From Candidatus Brocadiales bacterium (GTDB taxonomy: Bacteria > Planctomycetota > Brocadiia > Brocadiales > Bathyanammoxibiaceae): DNA of 20,022 nucleotides. This document shows, one piece after another, positions 13,079 through 20,022 of the stretch (its first letter is position 1; every line of letters starts with the position of its first letter). The translations under genes and the position numbers were made by a program. A model generated the notes under the pieces. It saw only the letters and a list, made by a program, of their open reading frames with translations. It was not told the origin of the DNA and did not search any database. Where the stretch lies: NCBI GenBank assembly GCA_030586765.1, contig JAUQZZ010000017.1, positions 1 to 20,022 on the forward strand. Reading direction: 5' to 3'.

Positions 13079-14806
13079 ATGGCAGTAGAGTTAAAGATAA
13101 AGATTGGTGGGGAGGCAGGCCAGGGCATGCAGACTGTTAGCCATACCCTGGCCCACGTCTTTGCCAGAGGCGGACTCCACGTCTTTGCTATCCAGGATTA
13201 CCAGTCCAGAATCAGGGGTGGACACAATTCCTCAGCGGTCAGGGTAAAGGATATGCCTGTCTTTGCCATGACTCATGGGCTCAACATCCTTATAGCCCTT
13301 AACGAGGAGACTGTTGCCCTCCACAGTTCCGAGCTGATTAAAGGAGGGATAATCATATATGATGGAGAAAGGATAAAAATACCCATCAGGGAGCGTAATC
13401 TATTCAGCATCCCTCTAGAACGACTGGCCAAGGAAGAAGGCGGCGATAAGCTCTATGGTAACTCCGTGGCAGCAGGTGCTACTCTGGGTCTAATAGACTA
13501 TGACTTTGTGCCCTTAGCAGAGGTACTAAAGGATGTCTTTGGTAAAAAGGGGACAGTAGCAGAAGATAACGTCAGGGCTGCCAGGGCAGGTTATGACTAT
13601 GTACGGGAGAATCTCCCTGACCCCTTCCCATGGAGACTAAAGCCTATGGGGGACAAGAGGAGGTTGATTCTCAACGGAAATGAGGCCCTTGCCCTGGGGG
13701 CCCTGGCAGCGGGTTGTAAGTTCATGTCTGCCTATCCCATGACCCCTTCCACAGGCATAATGACCTATCTGGCGGGAAAGGCGAGAGAGTGGAACCTGGT
13801 GGTGGAGCAGGCAGAAGATGAAATAGCCGCCATAACCATGGCCATAGGGGCCTCCTTTGCAGGGGTAAGGGCCATGACCGCCACCTCTGGCGGGGGCTTC
13901 TGCCTCATGGTGGAGGGGCTGGGCCTGGCAGGGATGACTGAAACTCCTATAGTAGTGGTAGAAGCCCAACGCCCTGGACCAGCCATAGGACTGCCCACCA
14001 GGACAGAACAATCTGACCTGGAATTTGTCCTCCATGCCTCTCATGGGGAATTCCCCAGGGCCATCTTCGCACCAGGCACCGCTGAAGAGGCCTTCTACCT
14101 GGTGCCCAAGGCCTTTAACCTGGCCGAGAAATATCAGATACCTGTACTAATCATGAGTGACCAGCACCTGGCCGATTCCTACTGGACCACGGATGGCTTG
14201 AATATAAACAAAATTAGCATTGATAGAGGCCAACTCCTGACACCAGAGGAGTTATCCAGGGTTCGAGGATACAAGAGGCATGCCTTTACAGAATCTGGGA
14301 TATCCCCCAGGGCACTGCCAGGTCAGCCAGGCATAGTGGTGGCCACCGACAGCGACGAGCATGACGAGGAGGGCCATATTACCGAGGATCATGAGATACG
14401 TACCAGGATGGTACTTAAGAGAATGGGTAAATATCGGGGTCTCTCCCAGGAGATAGTCCCACCCAAAACCTATGGCCCAGAAGGGGCGAGTACATTGCTT
14501 ATTGGCTGGGGTTCCACCTACGGGGCCCTTAAGGAAACGGTAGATATCCTCAGAGAGGAGGGCCTTGAGGTAGCTATGATGCATATAAGTGAACTCTGGC
14601 CCTTCCCCTCCGAGGCCGTGACCCGTGCCCTGGAAAGGGCCAAAGAAAGCTTTGTAGTGGAGAATAACGCCACGGGCCAGCTTGCCCACATAATCAGGGC
14701 AGAGACGGGCAAGACCGTTACAGGAAAGGTGCTCAGATTTGACGGCCTTCCCTTTTCCCCTGAATACATAATCAGCCACCTGAAAGGACGTAGGGCAAAC
14801 CTTTAG
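13079..14806 (+). CDS. korA: 2-oxoacid:ferredoxin oxidoreductase, fused gamma-alpha subunit
   Basis: With KorB it catalyses CoA-dependent oxidative decarboxylation of a 2-oxoacid (most likely 2-oxoglutarate) with ferredoxin as electron acceptor, reversible in autotrophs. Residues 1-~185 are the gamma domain (IKIGGEAGQGMQTVSHTLA, IRGGHN, NSVAAGATLG). Residues ~195-575 are the alpha domain, with SAYPMTPSTGIM (217-228), the pyrimidine-side TPP region VVEQAEDEIAAITMAIGASF, and a C-terminal transketolase-like domain starting near LLIGWGSTYGALKET. 575 aa is typical for the fused form. There is no ferredoxin (delta) gene nearby, so this is the two-subunit KorAB type. A good promoter and GGAGG precede the ATG. 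Preference for 2-oxoglutarate over other 2-oxoacids is inferred from the architecture. Confidence 0.93.
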   Translation: MAVELKIKIGGEAGQGMQTVSHTLAHVFARGGLHVFAIQDYQSRIRGGHNSSAVRVKDMPVFAMTHGLNILIALNEETVALHSSELIKGGIIIYDGERIKIPIRERNLFSIPLERLAKEEGGDKLYGNSVAAGATLGLIDYDFVPLAEVLKDVFGKKGTVAEDNVRAARAGYDYVRENLPDPFPWRLKPMGDKRRLILNGNEALALGALAAGCKFMSAYPMTPSTGIMTYLAGKAREWNLVVEQAEDEIAAITMAIGASFAGVRAMTATSGGGFCLMVEGLGLAGMTETPIVVVEAQRPGPAIGLPTRTEQSDLEFVLHASHGEFPRAIFAPGTAEEAFYLVPKAFNLAEKYQIPVLIMSDQHLADSYWTTDGLNINKISIDRGQLLTPEELSRVRGYKRHAFTESGISPRALPGQPGIVVATDSDEHDEEGHITEDHEIRTRMVLKRMGKYRGLSQEIVPPKTYGPEGASTLLIGWGSTYGALKETVDILREEGLEVAMMHISELWPFPSEAVTRALERAKESFVVENNATGQLAHIIRAETGKTVTGKVLRFDGLPFSPEYIISHLKGRRANL

Positions 14807-14841
14807 GTTTGCCTAATCTGCACGAAGAGAGGAATAATAAA

Positions 14842-15696
14842 TTGGTTACACTGAAAGACTACGAAGGGCCGATTACTGCCTGGTGCCCAGGATGTGGGAA
14901 CTTTTTAATCCTTAGGGCAGTGAAGGAGGCCCTGGTAGGACTAAACAAAGAACCCCATGAGGTGCTTCTTGTCTCTGGTATAGGACAGGCAGGGAAACTG
15001 CCCCACTATATGCGTTGCAATGCCTTTAATAGCCTCCACGGTCGCACCCTCCCGCCAGCTACTGGCGCAAAGCTGGCTAATCATGAATTGACCGTGGTAG
15101 CTATAGCTGGGGATGGGGACTGCTATGGGGAGGGAGGAAACCATTTCCTCCACGCCATCCGAAGAAACATTGATATAACCCTGGTAGTACACGACAACCA
15201 GGTCTATGGCCTTACCAAGGGACAGGCATCCCCTACAAGCGATGTCGGTTTCGTCACTAAGGTACAGACGGAGGGGGTGTTCGAGACGGCCCTTAACCCC
15301 ATTTCCATAGCGGTAGCCATGGATGCCAGCTTCGTGGCCAGGGCCTTTGCAGGGGAAAAGGACCACCTAGTACAACTTCTGCAGAAGGCTATCCTCCATA
15401 AGGGCTTTGCCCTGGTGGATGTCCTCCAGCCCTGCCCCAGCTTTAATAAACTTAATACCTTCATGTGGTATAAGGGGCGAGTTTACAAACTGGATGAGAC
15501 AGGCTACGACCCCACCGATAGAGTTGCCGCCTTCCAGAAATCCCTGGAATGGGGAGAAAAGATACCTATAGGGGTAATCTACACAAAGGAAAGGCCCACC
15601 ATGGAGGAGCAAATCGCTGTACTAAAGAAGGGCCCTCTGGTAAAGCAACCCATAGACCGCTCGAGGCTTGAGGAGTTGCTAAAAGAGTTTATGTAG
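14842..15696 (+). CDS. korB: 2-oxoacid:ferredoxin oxidoreductase, beta (TPP-binding) subunit
   Basis: Beta subunit with CPGCGN (Cys15, Cys18) for the 4Fe-4S cluster, HGRTLPPATGAKLAN (66-80), the TPP/Mg motif GDGDCYGEGGNHFLHAIRRN, then DNQVYGLTKGQASPTS and PCPSFN (Cys198). Standard subunits have GIGC as a further cluster ligand. Here it is GIGQ (Gln49), with a Cys ten residues later (Cys59, in YMRCN) that may substitute. TTG 14842 is chosen as start because GAGAGGA lies 8 nt upstream. An earlier in-frame TTG (14809), 2 nt after the korA stop, has no Shine-Dalgarno and would add 11 poorly conserved residues. Forms a heterodimer or dimer of heterodimers with KorA in the cytoplasm. Confidence 0.93.
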   Translation: MVTLKDYEGPITAWCPGCGNFLILRAVKEALVGLNKEPHEVLLVSGIGQAGKLPHYMRCNAFNSLHGRTLPPATGAKLANHELTVVAIAGDGDCYGEGGNHFLHAIRRNIDITLVVHDNQVYGLTKGQASPTSDVGFVTKVQTEGVFETALNPISIAVAMDASFVARAFAGEKDHLVQLLQKAILHKGFALVDVLQPCPSFNKLNTFMWYKGRVYKLDETGYDPTDRVAAFQKSLEWGEKIPIGVIYTKERPTMEEQIAVLKKGPLVKQPIDRSRLEELLKEFM

Positions 15697-16048
15697 TATA
15701 TGGGCTTGGTCTGTTTGTAGAATTAAGGATGTTGAAAATAACCTTTATAATTGGCAGAGGAGTTATACCTTAGCATCCATCCACCGATGCCTACCATATT
15801 TGGGGCAGTTTAAAATGTGGGAGGCAAGCCTCTTTGTGACATCGCGCTACAGTGAAAAATGTAGTCGCCTGATTCATCATCCGCCCCAGGCGGGCCATCC
15901 GTAGCTCCATAGGAGCGTCGGAATGGCGGGCCACACCCTCTAAACTAGATTGGTTCCGAAGGTAATCCTTTTAGGTTGACCCCCTGGGTCTACAGCTTAT
16001 AATAACACTGCCATTCCAAAGAGATGCATGTTCTTATAGAGGCGGTGA
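15697..16048. other. Intergenic region with degenerate palindromic repeats and the glycerate kinase promoter
   Basis: No coding frame that I would support. It holds GAGGC/GCCTC (15821-15832), a GCGCTACA/TGTAGTCGC imperfect pair in the 15844-15871 region, CCGCC/GGCGG and GCTCC/GGAGC hairpins (about 15880-15920) enclosed by imperfect outer arms, and the promoter at 15976-16003. The 13-mer AGGCAAGCCTCTT here also occurs in the gap before the cNMP-binding gene (about 6613). Confidence 0.6.
15976..16003 (+). promoter_or_regulatory. Putative glycerate kinase promoter with overlapping palindrome
   Basis: -35 TTGACC (15976-15981), 16-nt spacer, perfect -10 TATAAT (15998-16003). An inverted repeat GACCC-CCT-GGGTC (15978-15990) overlaps the -35 box and the spacer, where a repressor could bind. 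Confidence 0.65.
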
Positions 16049-17386
16049 ATGCAGACAACGAGTGGGCTAAAAAGATGTGCAAGAGATATCTTTAATTATG
16101 CCCTACAGGCGGTGCATCCTGCCAGGCTGATAAGGAAAAAGGTTAGCCTGGAGGGCACCATGCTAAGGGTGGGGAAAAGGCGGTACGACCTTGATAAATA
16201 CGACCGCATCCTGGTAGTGGGTGTTGGAAAGGCCTCTGCTCCCATGGCCCAGGCCCTGGAGAAGGTCCTGGGAGAAAGGATAACAAAGGGTCTGGTGGTG
16301 GTTAAGTATGGACACGCCCTACCCCTCAAGAGGATAAGGGTCCTTGAGGCAGGCCATCCCTTTCCTGACAGGATGAGTCGGGTAGCGGCAGAGGAACTCC
16401 TTGATTTAGTCAGTGGTCTCAACCAGCGTGACCTGGTATTCTCTCTCCTTTCAGGGGGAGGTTCTGCCCTCCTCTGTCTGCCCCCAGATGGCATAACCCT
16501 GAGAGACTTTGTTTCCCTTACCAGGCGCTTGCTCTCCTCGGGTGCTGATATTAAGGAGATTAACACCCTTAGAAAACATCTCTCCCTCATCCATGGTGGA
16601 AGGTTGGCCAGGGCTATATACCCTGCTACCCTGATAAGCCTTATTCTCTCCGATGTGGTGGGAGACCCTCTGGATATGATTTCTTCAGGGCCTACGGTAC
16701 CCAATGGAAGCACCTTCAGGGATGCCCTGGAGGTGATAGGGAAACATGGGCTTAATAAAGGACTACCTCGCAGCGTATATAGCTACTTACATAAAGGGGT
16801 AAAGGGTGAGGTCCCTGAGAATCCAAAGGAGGGTGACCACTGCTTCAGTAGCTCCTATACTGTCCTTCTAGGCAATAATAACGCTGCCCTAAAAGCTGCA
16901 GGGGAAAGGGCCAGGACATTAGGCTTTAACACCCTCATACTGAGTTCCTCTATAACAGGAGAGGCCAGGGAGGTAGCTAATGTCTTCACCTCCATGGCCA
17001 AGGAGGTCTGTCGTAGCGGTAGGCCCATACAAAGGCCTGCATGTCTCCTGGCCGGAGGGGAGACAACGGTGACACTAAGGGGAAGGGGCAAAGGTGGTAG
17101 AAACCAGGAGTTTGCCTTGGCCTCTGCCCTGGAGCTGGCGGGATGGGACGGGGTCGTAATACTGAGCGGTGGTACAGATGGTACTGACGGTCCTACTGAT
17201 GTAGCAGGGGCTGTGGTGGACGGTTATACTTGTAAAAGGGCAGAGAAAAGGTTTAAGATAGACGCCAAGGACTATCTCCAGAAGAACAATTCCTATAGCT
17301 TTTTCCGAAGGTCGGGTGGGCACCTTGTTACTGGTCCAACCCTGACCAATGTTATGGATATAATGCTTGCCCTTGTGGGAGGATGA
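16049..17386 (+). CDS. Glycerate kinase type 2 (DUF4147 / MOFRL family)
   Basis: Predicted to phosphorylate D-glycerate to 2-phosphoglycerate with ATP, feeding glycolysis or serine/glyoxylate metabolism. The N-terminal domain shows VGVGKASAPMAQAL (57-70), AGHPFPD (101-107), LLSGGGSALLCLPP (133-146), then INTLRKHLS, GGRLA and SDVVGDPLDMISSGPT. The C-terminal MOFRL domain (about 335-445) shows LLAGGETTV, GKGGRNQEFAL and LSGGTDGTDGPTDVAGA. 445 aa is full length. GAGGCGG a few bases before the ATG is a good Shine-Dalgarno. Family members are often annotated hydroxypyruvate reductase (TtuD-like); the kinase assignment is the better supported one. It has its own promoter and is followed by a repeat-bearing gap. 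Confidence 0.93.
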   Translation: MQTTSGLKRCARDIFNYALQAVHPARLIRKKVSLEGTMLRVGKRRYDLDKYDRILVVGVGKASAPMAQALEKVLGERITKGLVVVKYGHALPLKRIRVLEAGHPFPDRMSRVAAEELLDLVSGLNQRDLVFSLLSGGGSALLCLPPDGITLRDFVSLTRRLLSSGADIKEINTLRKHLSLIHGGRLARAIYPATLISLILSDVVGDPLDMISSGPTVPNGSTFRDALEVIGKHGLNKGLPRSVYSYLHKGVKGEVPENPKEGDHCFSSSYTVLLGNNNAALKAAGERARTLGFNTLILSSSITGEAREVANVFTSMAKEVCRSGRPIQRPACLLAGGETTVTLRGRGKGGRNQEFALASALELAGWDGVVILSGGTDGTDGPTDVAGAVVDGYTCKRAEKRFKIDAKDYLQKNNSYSFFRRSGGHLVTGPTLTNVMDIMLALVGG

Positions 17387-17423
17387 GGAATCAATAAACA
17401 TGAGGCCTCTGGAAAACTGGGTA

Positions 17424-17444
17424 GGGCGGGCGTCTCGCCCGCCC
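17424..17444. repeat. REP-like palindrome upstream of the lipoprotein gene
   Basis: Perfect inverted repeat GGGCGGGCG/CGCCCGCCC (17424-17432/17436-17444) with a TCT loop, in the 133-nt gap after the glycerate kinase gene. G/C-rich palindromes of this kind are widespread in bacterial genomes and often produce spurious frames, as here. Confidence 0.8.
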
Positions 17445-17519
17445 AGACTGGCAATCCGCCTGAGACCGGACGTCCTATGGAGAGTTTTTGAGCATCTTTT
17501 TGAGGTCTCAAACATATTA

Positions 17520-17903
17520 ATGAGGCCATACCTTCTAATTATTACGCTAGTGTTTTGTCTCTCTTCTTGTGCTACTCCAGAGATGGTCAAGTATGAGAAG
17601 CGGATAAAGGAGAACCCTCAAGATTCCCAGGCCCATTACCGCCTTGCCTTGGCCTATCTAAAGAAGGGGATAAGCTGGGAGGTTCATGAAGAGGTTGGTG
17701 TCCCTGTGCTTAAGAGCCGATGGTGGGTGAGAAAGGCCAAGAGGCATCTGGATAAGACAGTAAAGCTGAACCCATTTGACCCTGAACCCCACTATTGGCT
17801 TAAGGTAATCTATAACGTCAGGGGTAAGTACCCTGCTGCTGATAGGGAGCGAGAGCTTTACGCAAGGTTGAAGGGTTTAGAGAAGAGGTCTTCGCACAAA
17901 TAA
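17520..17903 (+). CDS. Small TPR-like outer-membrane lipoprotein
   Basis: 127 aa from ATG 17520: MRPYLLIITLVFCLSSCATP is a lipoprotein signal peptide with lipobox LSSC, so the mature protein would start at the lipidated Cys17. Two TPR-like helix pairs follow (NPQDSQAHYRLALAYLKKG and NPFDPEPHYWLKVIYNVRG), separated by a longer insert. The same frame stays open back to 17367, inside the glycerate kinase gene, but the extra 51 residues are largely translated palindrome and would bury the signal peptide. The Shine-Dalgarno is weak (GAGGT ~14 nt upstream). The downstream AsmA-like gene starts 29 nt after the stop. The role is probably envelope assembly or scaffolding, inferred from TPR and context only. 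Confidence 0.8.
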   Translation: MRPYLLIITLVFCLSSCATPEMVKYEKRIKENPQDSQAHYRLALAYLKKGISWEVHEEVGVPVLKSRWWVRKAKRHLDKTVKLNPFDPEPHYWLKVIYNVRGKYPAADRERELYARLKGLEKRSSHK

Positions 17904-17932
17904 GGTCTTACTTCCCTCATGGAGGTCAAAGA

Positions 17933-20022
17933 GTGAAAAAGGCAAAAAAACTATGGATAGGACTGGGTGCCGGCCTAGGCCTAGCCTTCACTATACCCCT
18001 TTTAATACTGTTCTTTAGCCCTGGTATCTTTGTTAAGGGTATGGTCATAAAGAGGCTGGAGGAGAGTTTCGGAGGGAAGGCCAGGGCAGAGGCTATATCC
18101 TTCGGATGGAGACGGGGCCTGAGGCTGACAAATCTCTTTATTAAAGACGTGAAAGGAGAGAAACCAATCCTTAAGGTGGAAAACCTAAGCCTCAAATTTG
18201 CCATCCTTCCCTTTATTAAAGGAAGGCTGGTAGTCCACCAACTAGAGGTAGTTAGGCCTGAGATGGTGGTCCACAGGGGTGGTGAGGGGCCCAGCCTAGA
18301 CGGCGCCCCTGGACTGGGGAAGGAAGGGTCTTCCTCTGAAAACAGGAAAAAGAATATTAGAAGATTGTTCAAGCTACCCTCCAATCTTCCAGAGGTCAAG
18401 GAGGCCAGAATAAAGGGAGGCACCTTTGTCTTTGTCAATGCCCGCAAAGGAGAGTTGGCCAGGGTAGAAAATCTTGATGCCTATTTAAGGAATATGATAC
18501 CAGGGGCCACGGCACAGCTTAATGGCACCTGTGATATCATCAGCGGTGGGAAAACAGATCATGCAGAGGTCTCTGGCACTGTTCAGGGATTTGAGGAAGG
18601 GAGGGTAAGTGCGTTAAAAGGACAGCTCCTCTTCAAGGCAGGCTTTGCCCACCTGGAGACCAGCGCAGATATGAGCAAGCTGGACAAACCCGGCGCAGAG
18701 GTTCTCAGGGCATCTCTCAGAGGAGACTCGCAGCAGACCATTACCAGGCTTGCACCAATACTGGCACTGCCAAAGGAATTCGAGATGAGGGGCACAGTAG
18801 AGTCAGAAATAGATGCTGTAGCCCAGCCAGGAAGGTTGATGCTCCTGGAAGGGCAGACCGTTGTAACCGGCCTATACCTCAAGACAAGACCCTTCTCCCA
18901 GAGCCCCTTTCAGTCTGCAAAGGCAGTGCTCGTACATCGCCTTGAGATAAGTCCAGAACGTACGGTGAAGATTGAAAAATTAGACCTCGATTCCGATGTC
19001 CTGGGCCTCGCCTCTTCCGGCACGATAGAGAGGGATAGGACTGTGAAGGTGAGGCTCAACCTGCGTACCCCTGTGGCAGAGGTGCAAAAAAAACTCGCCT
19101 GCCTAGGCAGACCCTTTAGCCAGGTAACAGCCACAGGTAACCTTAGTAGTGAGATTGACATCAAAGGTAAGGTGGGAAAGGCACTATTCCTTGAGGGTGC
19201 TTCCAATATCACAAATCTAGATATGCAGAAGGGGTCTATCAAGTACTCCGACTCAGAGGTAAAATTGCTATATTATCTGAATTATGACCAGAAGCAGCGG
19301 CTCCTCTATATTAAGGACCTGGGGGTCTTCTCAGGTTTCCTTACCCTGGGGCTTAAAGAGGGGATAGCCGAGGTGAAGGAGAGGCATGACCTTCATACCA
19401 ACCTCTCCCTTCTCTGCCACATGGAGAAGCTTCCTGAAGGGCTAGCCCCTGCTAATATGCGACTTAAGGGTGATGGTAAGCTAAACCTAGTGCTCGCTGG
19501 GCCCTTGACTAGACCCCTTCGAGAGAACCTTTCTGCCAAAGGAGACCTGGGCCTGGACAGGATAATTTATGACAATTATGACGTGACTAAGGTGACCTCC
19601 GAGGTGCTGGAACTAAAGGAAGGTGTGCTAAATTCCAAACTGAACTTCAGAGTGAATGAGGTACCTGCCAAGGCCCTGGTGGAGATAGACCTCAAACCTG
19701 CCCAGCCTAAACTACTAAATGGTGAGTTCCATGTCTCAAAGGTTCCAGTAACTGAGGAGCTGACCCTCCTAGAGTATCTTATACCAGTAATAGCCAGGGG
19801 GAATTTTAGAGGCCTGGTCACTATAGATATAATAGAGGCCAAAGGGGAGGGGCTACAGTGGAAAAAGACGCTGCGGAAGACCCTTACTGCCCAGGGGAAC
19901 CTGAAGGTGGAAGATGGAAGCATATACGCCGGGGAGGTGGTATCTTCTGTCCTCAATGCCCTGGGTCATCCGGGCAAGGAGTACCCCTTTAGTTCTATCA
20001 CTTCTAACTTCCGGATGGAGGG
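17933..20022 (+). CDS. AsmA-like large envelope protein (3' end outside window)
   Basis: Open from GTG 17933 to the window end, about 696 codons. GGAGGT lies 6 nt before the GTG. A basic N-terminus and one membrane anchor (about residues 9-31) precede a long beta-rich periplasmic region. The opening FGWRRGLRLTNLFIKDVKGE, then VENLSLKFAILPFIKGRLVV, is the typical AsmA/DUF748 start, and AQGNLKVEDGSIYAGEVVSS near the window end resembles the AsmA C-terminal core. A short low-complexity charged linker (about residues 135-150) interrupts the first domain. AsmA-type proteins are thought to move phospholipids between the membranes or assist outer-membrane assembly. It probably shares a transcript with the lipoprotein gene. 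The C-terminus and total length cannot be judged. Confidence 0.85.
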   Translation, partial: MKKAKKLWIGLGAGLGLAFTIPLLILFFSPGIFVKGMVIKRLEESFGGKARAEAISFGWRRGLRLTNLFIKDVKGEKPILKVENLSLKFAILPFIKGRLVVHQLEVVRPEMVVHRGGEGPSLDGAPGLGKEGSSSENRKKNIRRLFKLPSNLPEVKEARIKGGTFVFVNARKGELARVENLDAYLRNMIPGATAQLNGTCDIISGGKTDHAEVSGTVQGFEEGRVSALKGQLLFKAGFAHLETSADMSKLDKPGAEVLRASLRGDSQQTITRLAPILALPKEFEMRGTVESEIDAVAQPGRLMLLEGQTVVTGLYLKTRPFSQSPFQSAKAVLVHRLEISPERTVKIEKLDLDSDVLGLASSGTIERDRTVKVRLNLRTPVAEVQKKLACLGRPFSQVTATGNLSSEIDIKGKVGKALFLEGASNITNLDMQKGSIKYSDSEVKLLYYLNYDQKQRLLYIKDLGVFSGFLTLGLKEGIAEVKERHDLHTNLSLLCHMEKLPEGLAPANMRLKGDGKLNLVLAGPLTRPLRENLSAKGDLGLDRIIYDNYDVTKVTSEVLELKEGVLNSKLNFRVNEVPAKALVEIDLKPAQPKLLNGEFHVSKVPVTEELTLLEYLIPVIARGNFRGLVTIDIIEAKGEGLQWKKTLRKTLTAQGNLKVEDGSIYAGEVVSSVLNALGHPGKEYPFSSITSNFRME

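Noticed and set aside
14252..14779. Open frame of ~175 codons opposite korA
   Set aside because: Antisense shadow of a conserved gene, without a plausible start or domain.
15697..16048. tRNA or other structured RNA gene
   Set aside because: Several short hairpins but no cloverleaf, no T-loop consensus and no CCA end; repeats explain the stems better.
16096..16713. Long open frame on the minus strand inside the glycerate kinase gene
   Set aside because: Lies opposite a well-conserved gene with all family motifs; its translation is Arg/Ser/Pro-rich and has no recognisable domain.
17367..17519. Longer start for the TPR lipoprotein
   Set aside because: Would begin inside the kinase gene, translate a palindromic repeat and bury the lipoprotein signal peptide.

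Overview
The window carries about fifteen protein genes packed at bacterial density, with no tRNA, rRNA, CRISPR array or transposase that I can see. Several features point to an anaerobic, probably thermophilic Gram-negative bacterium: a two-subunit 2-oxoacid:ferredoxin oxidoreductase, a deoxyhypusine-synthase-like gene next to an agmatinase, a lipoprotein and an AsmA-like protein (implying an outer membrane), and strong use of AGG/AGA for Arg and ATA for Ile. Desulfobacterota or Nitrospirota-type lineages would fit. This placement is inference; the window has no phylogenetic marker that I can place exactly.

Layout. 1-2673 (+): C-terminal part of a deoxyhypusine-synthase-family gene, agmatinase speB, a cruciform-like palindrome, then argJ, so polyamine and arginine/ornithine metabolism. 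2710-5687 (+): two overlapping exported M16 peptidase genes, the first with the zinc motif HxxEH and the second without it, a likely catalytic/non-catalytic pair. 5709-6587 (+): an unrecognised multi-pass membrane protein with an internal duplication. 6648-8435 (+): a stand-alone cyclic-nucleotide-binding domain and, 3 nt later, an exported clostripain-like (C11) protein whose catalytic His is replaced by Tyr. 8537-9535 (+): a membrane-anchored HD-GYP phosphodiesterase with its own promoter. 9725-12907 (-): pheS-pheT, convergent with the HD-GYP gene and divergent from korAB. 13079-15696 (+): korA-korB. 16049-17386 (+): a type-2 glycerate kinase behind a good sigma-70-type promoter. 17520-20022 (+): a small TPR lipoprotein, then a large AsmA-like gene that runs off the end.

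A recurring theme is palindromic, REP-like DNA in the gaps (1379-1437, 9592-9723, 11786-11865, 15821-15935, 17424-17444) and once inside a gene in frame (7197-7259). The most unusual spot is 9542-9723. There a second, diverged copy of the last codons of pheT lies downstream of the real pheT end, separated from it by repeat DNA. PheT itself lacks the usual internal tRNA-binding OB domain.

I did not find a convincing new defence or biosynthetic system. The novelty here is in gene remodelling (pseudo-enzymes, domain loss, repeat insertion) and in the polyamine pair at the left edge.
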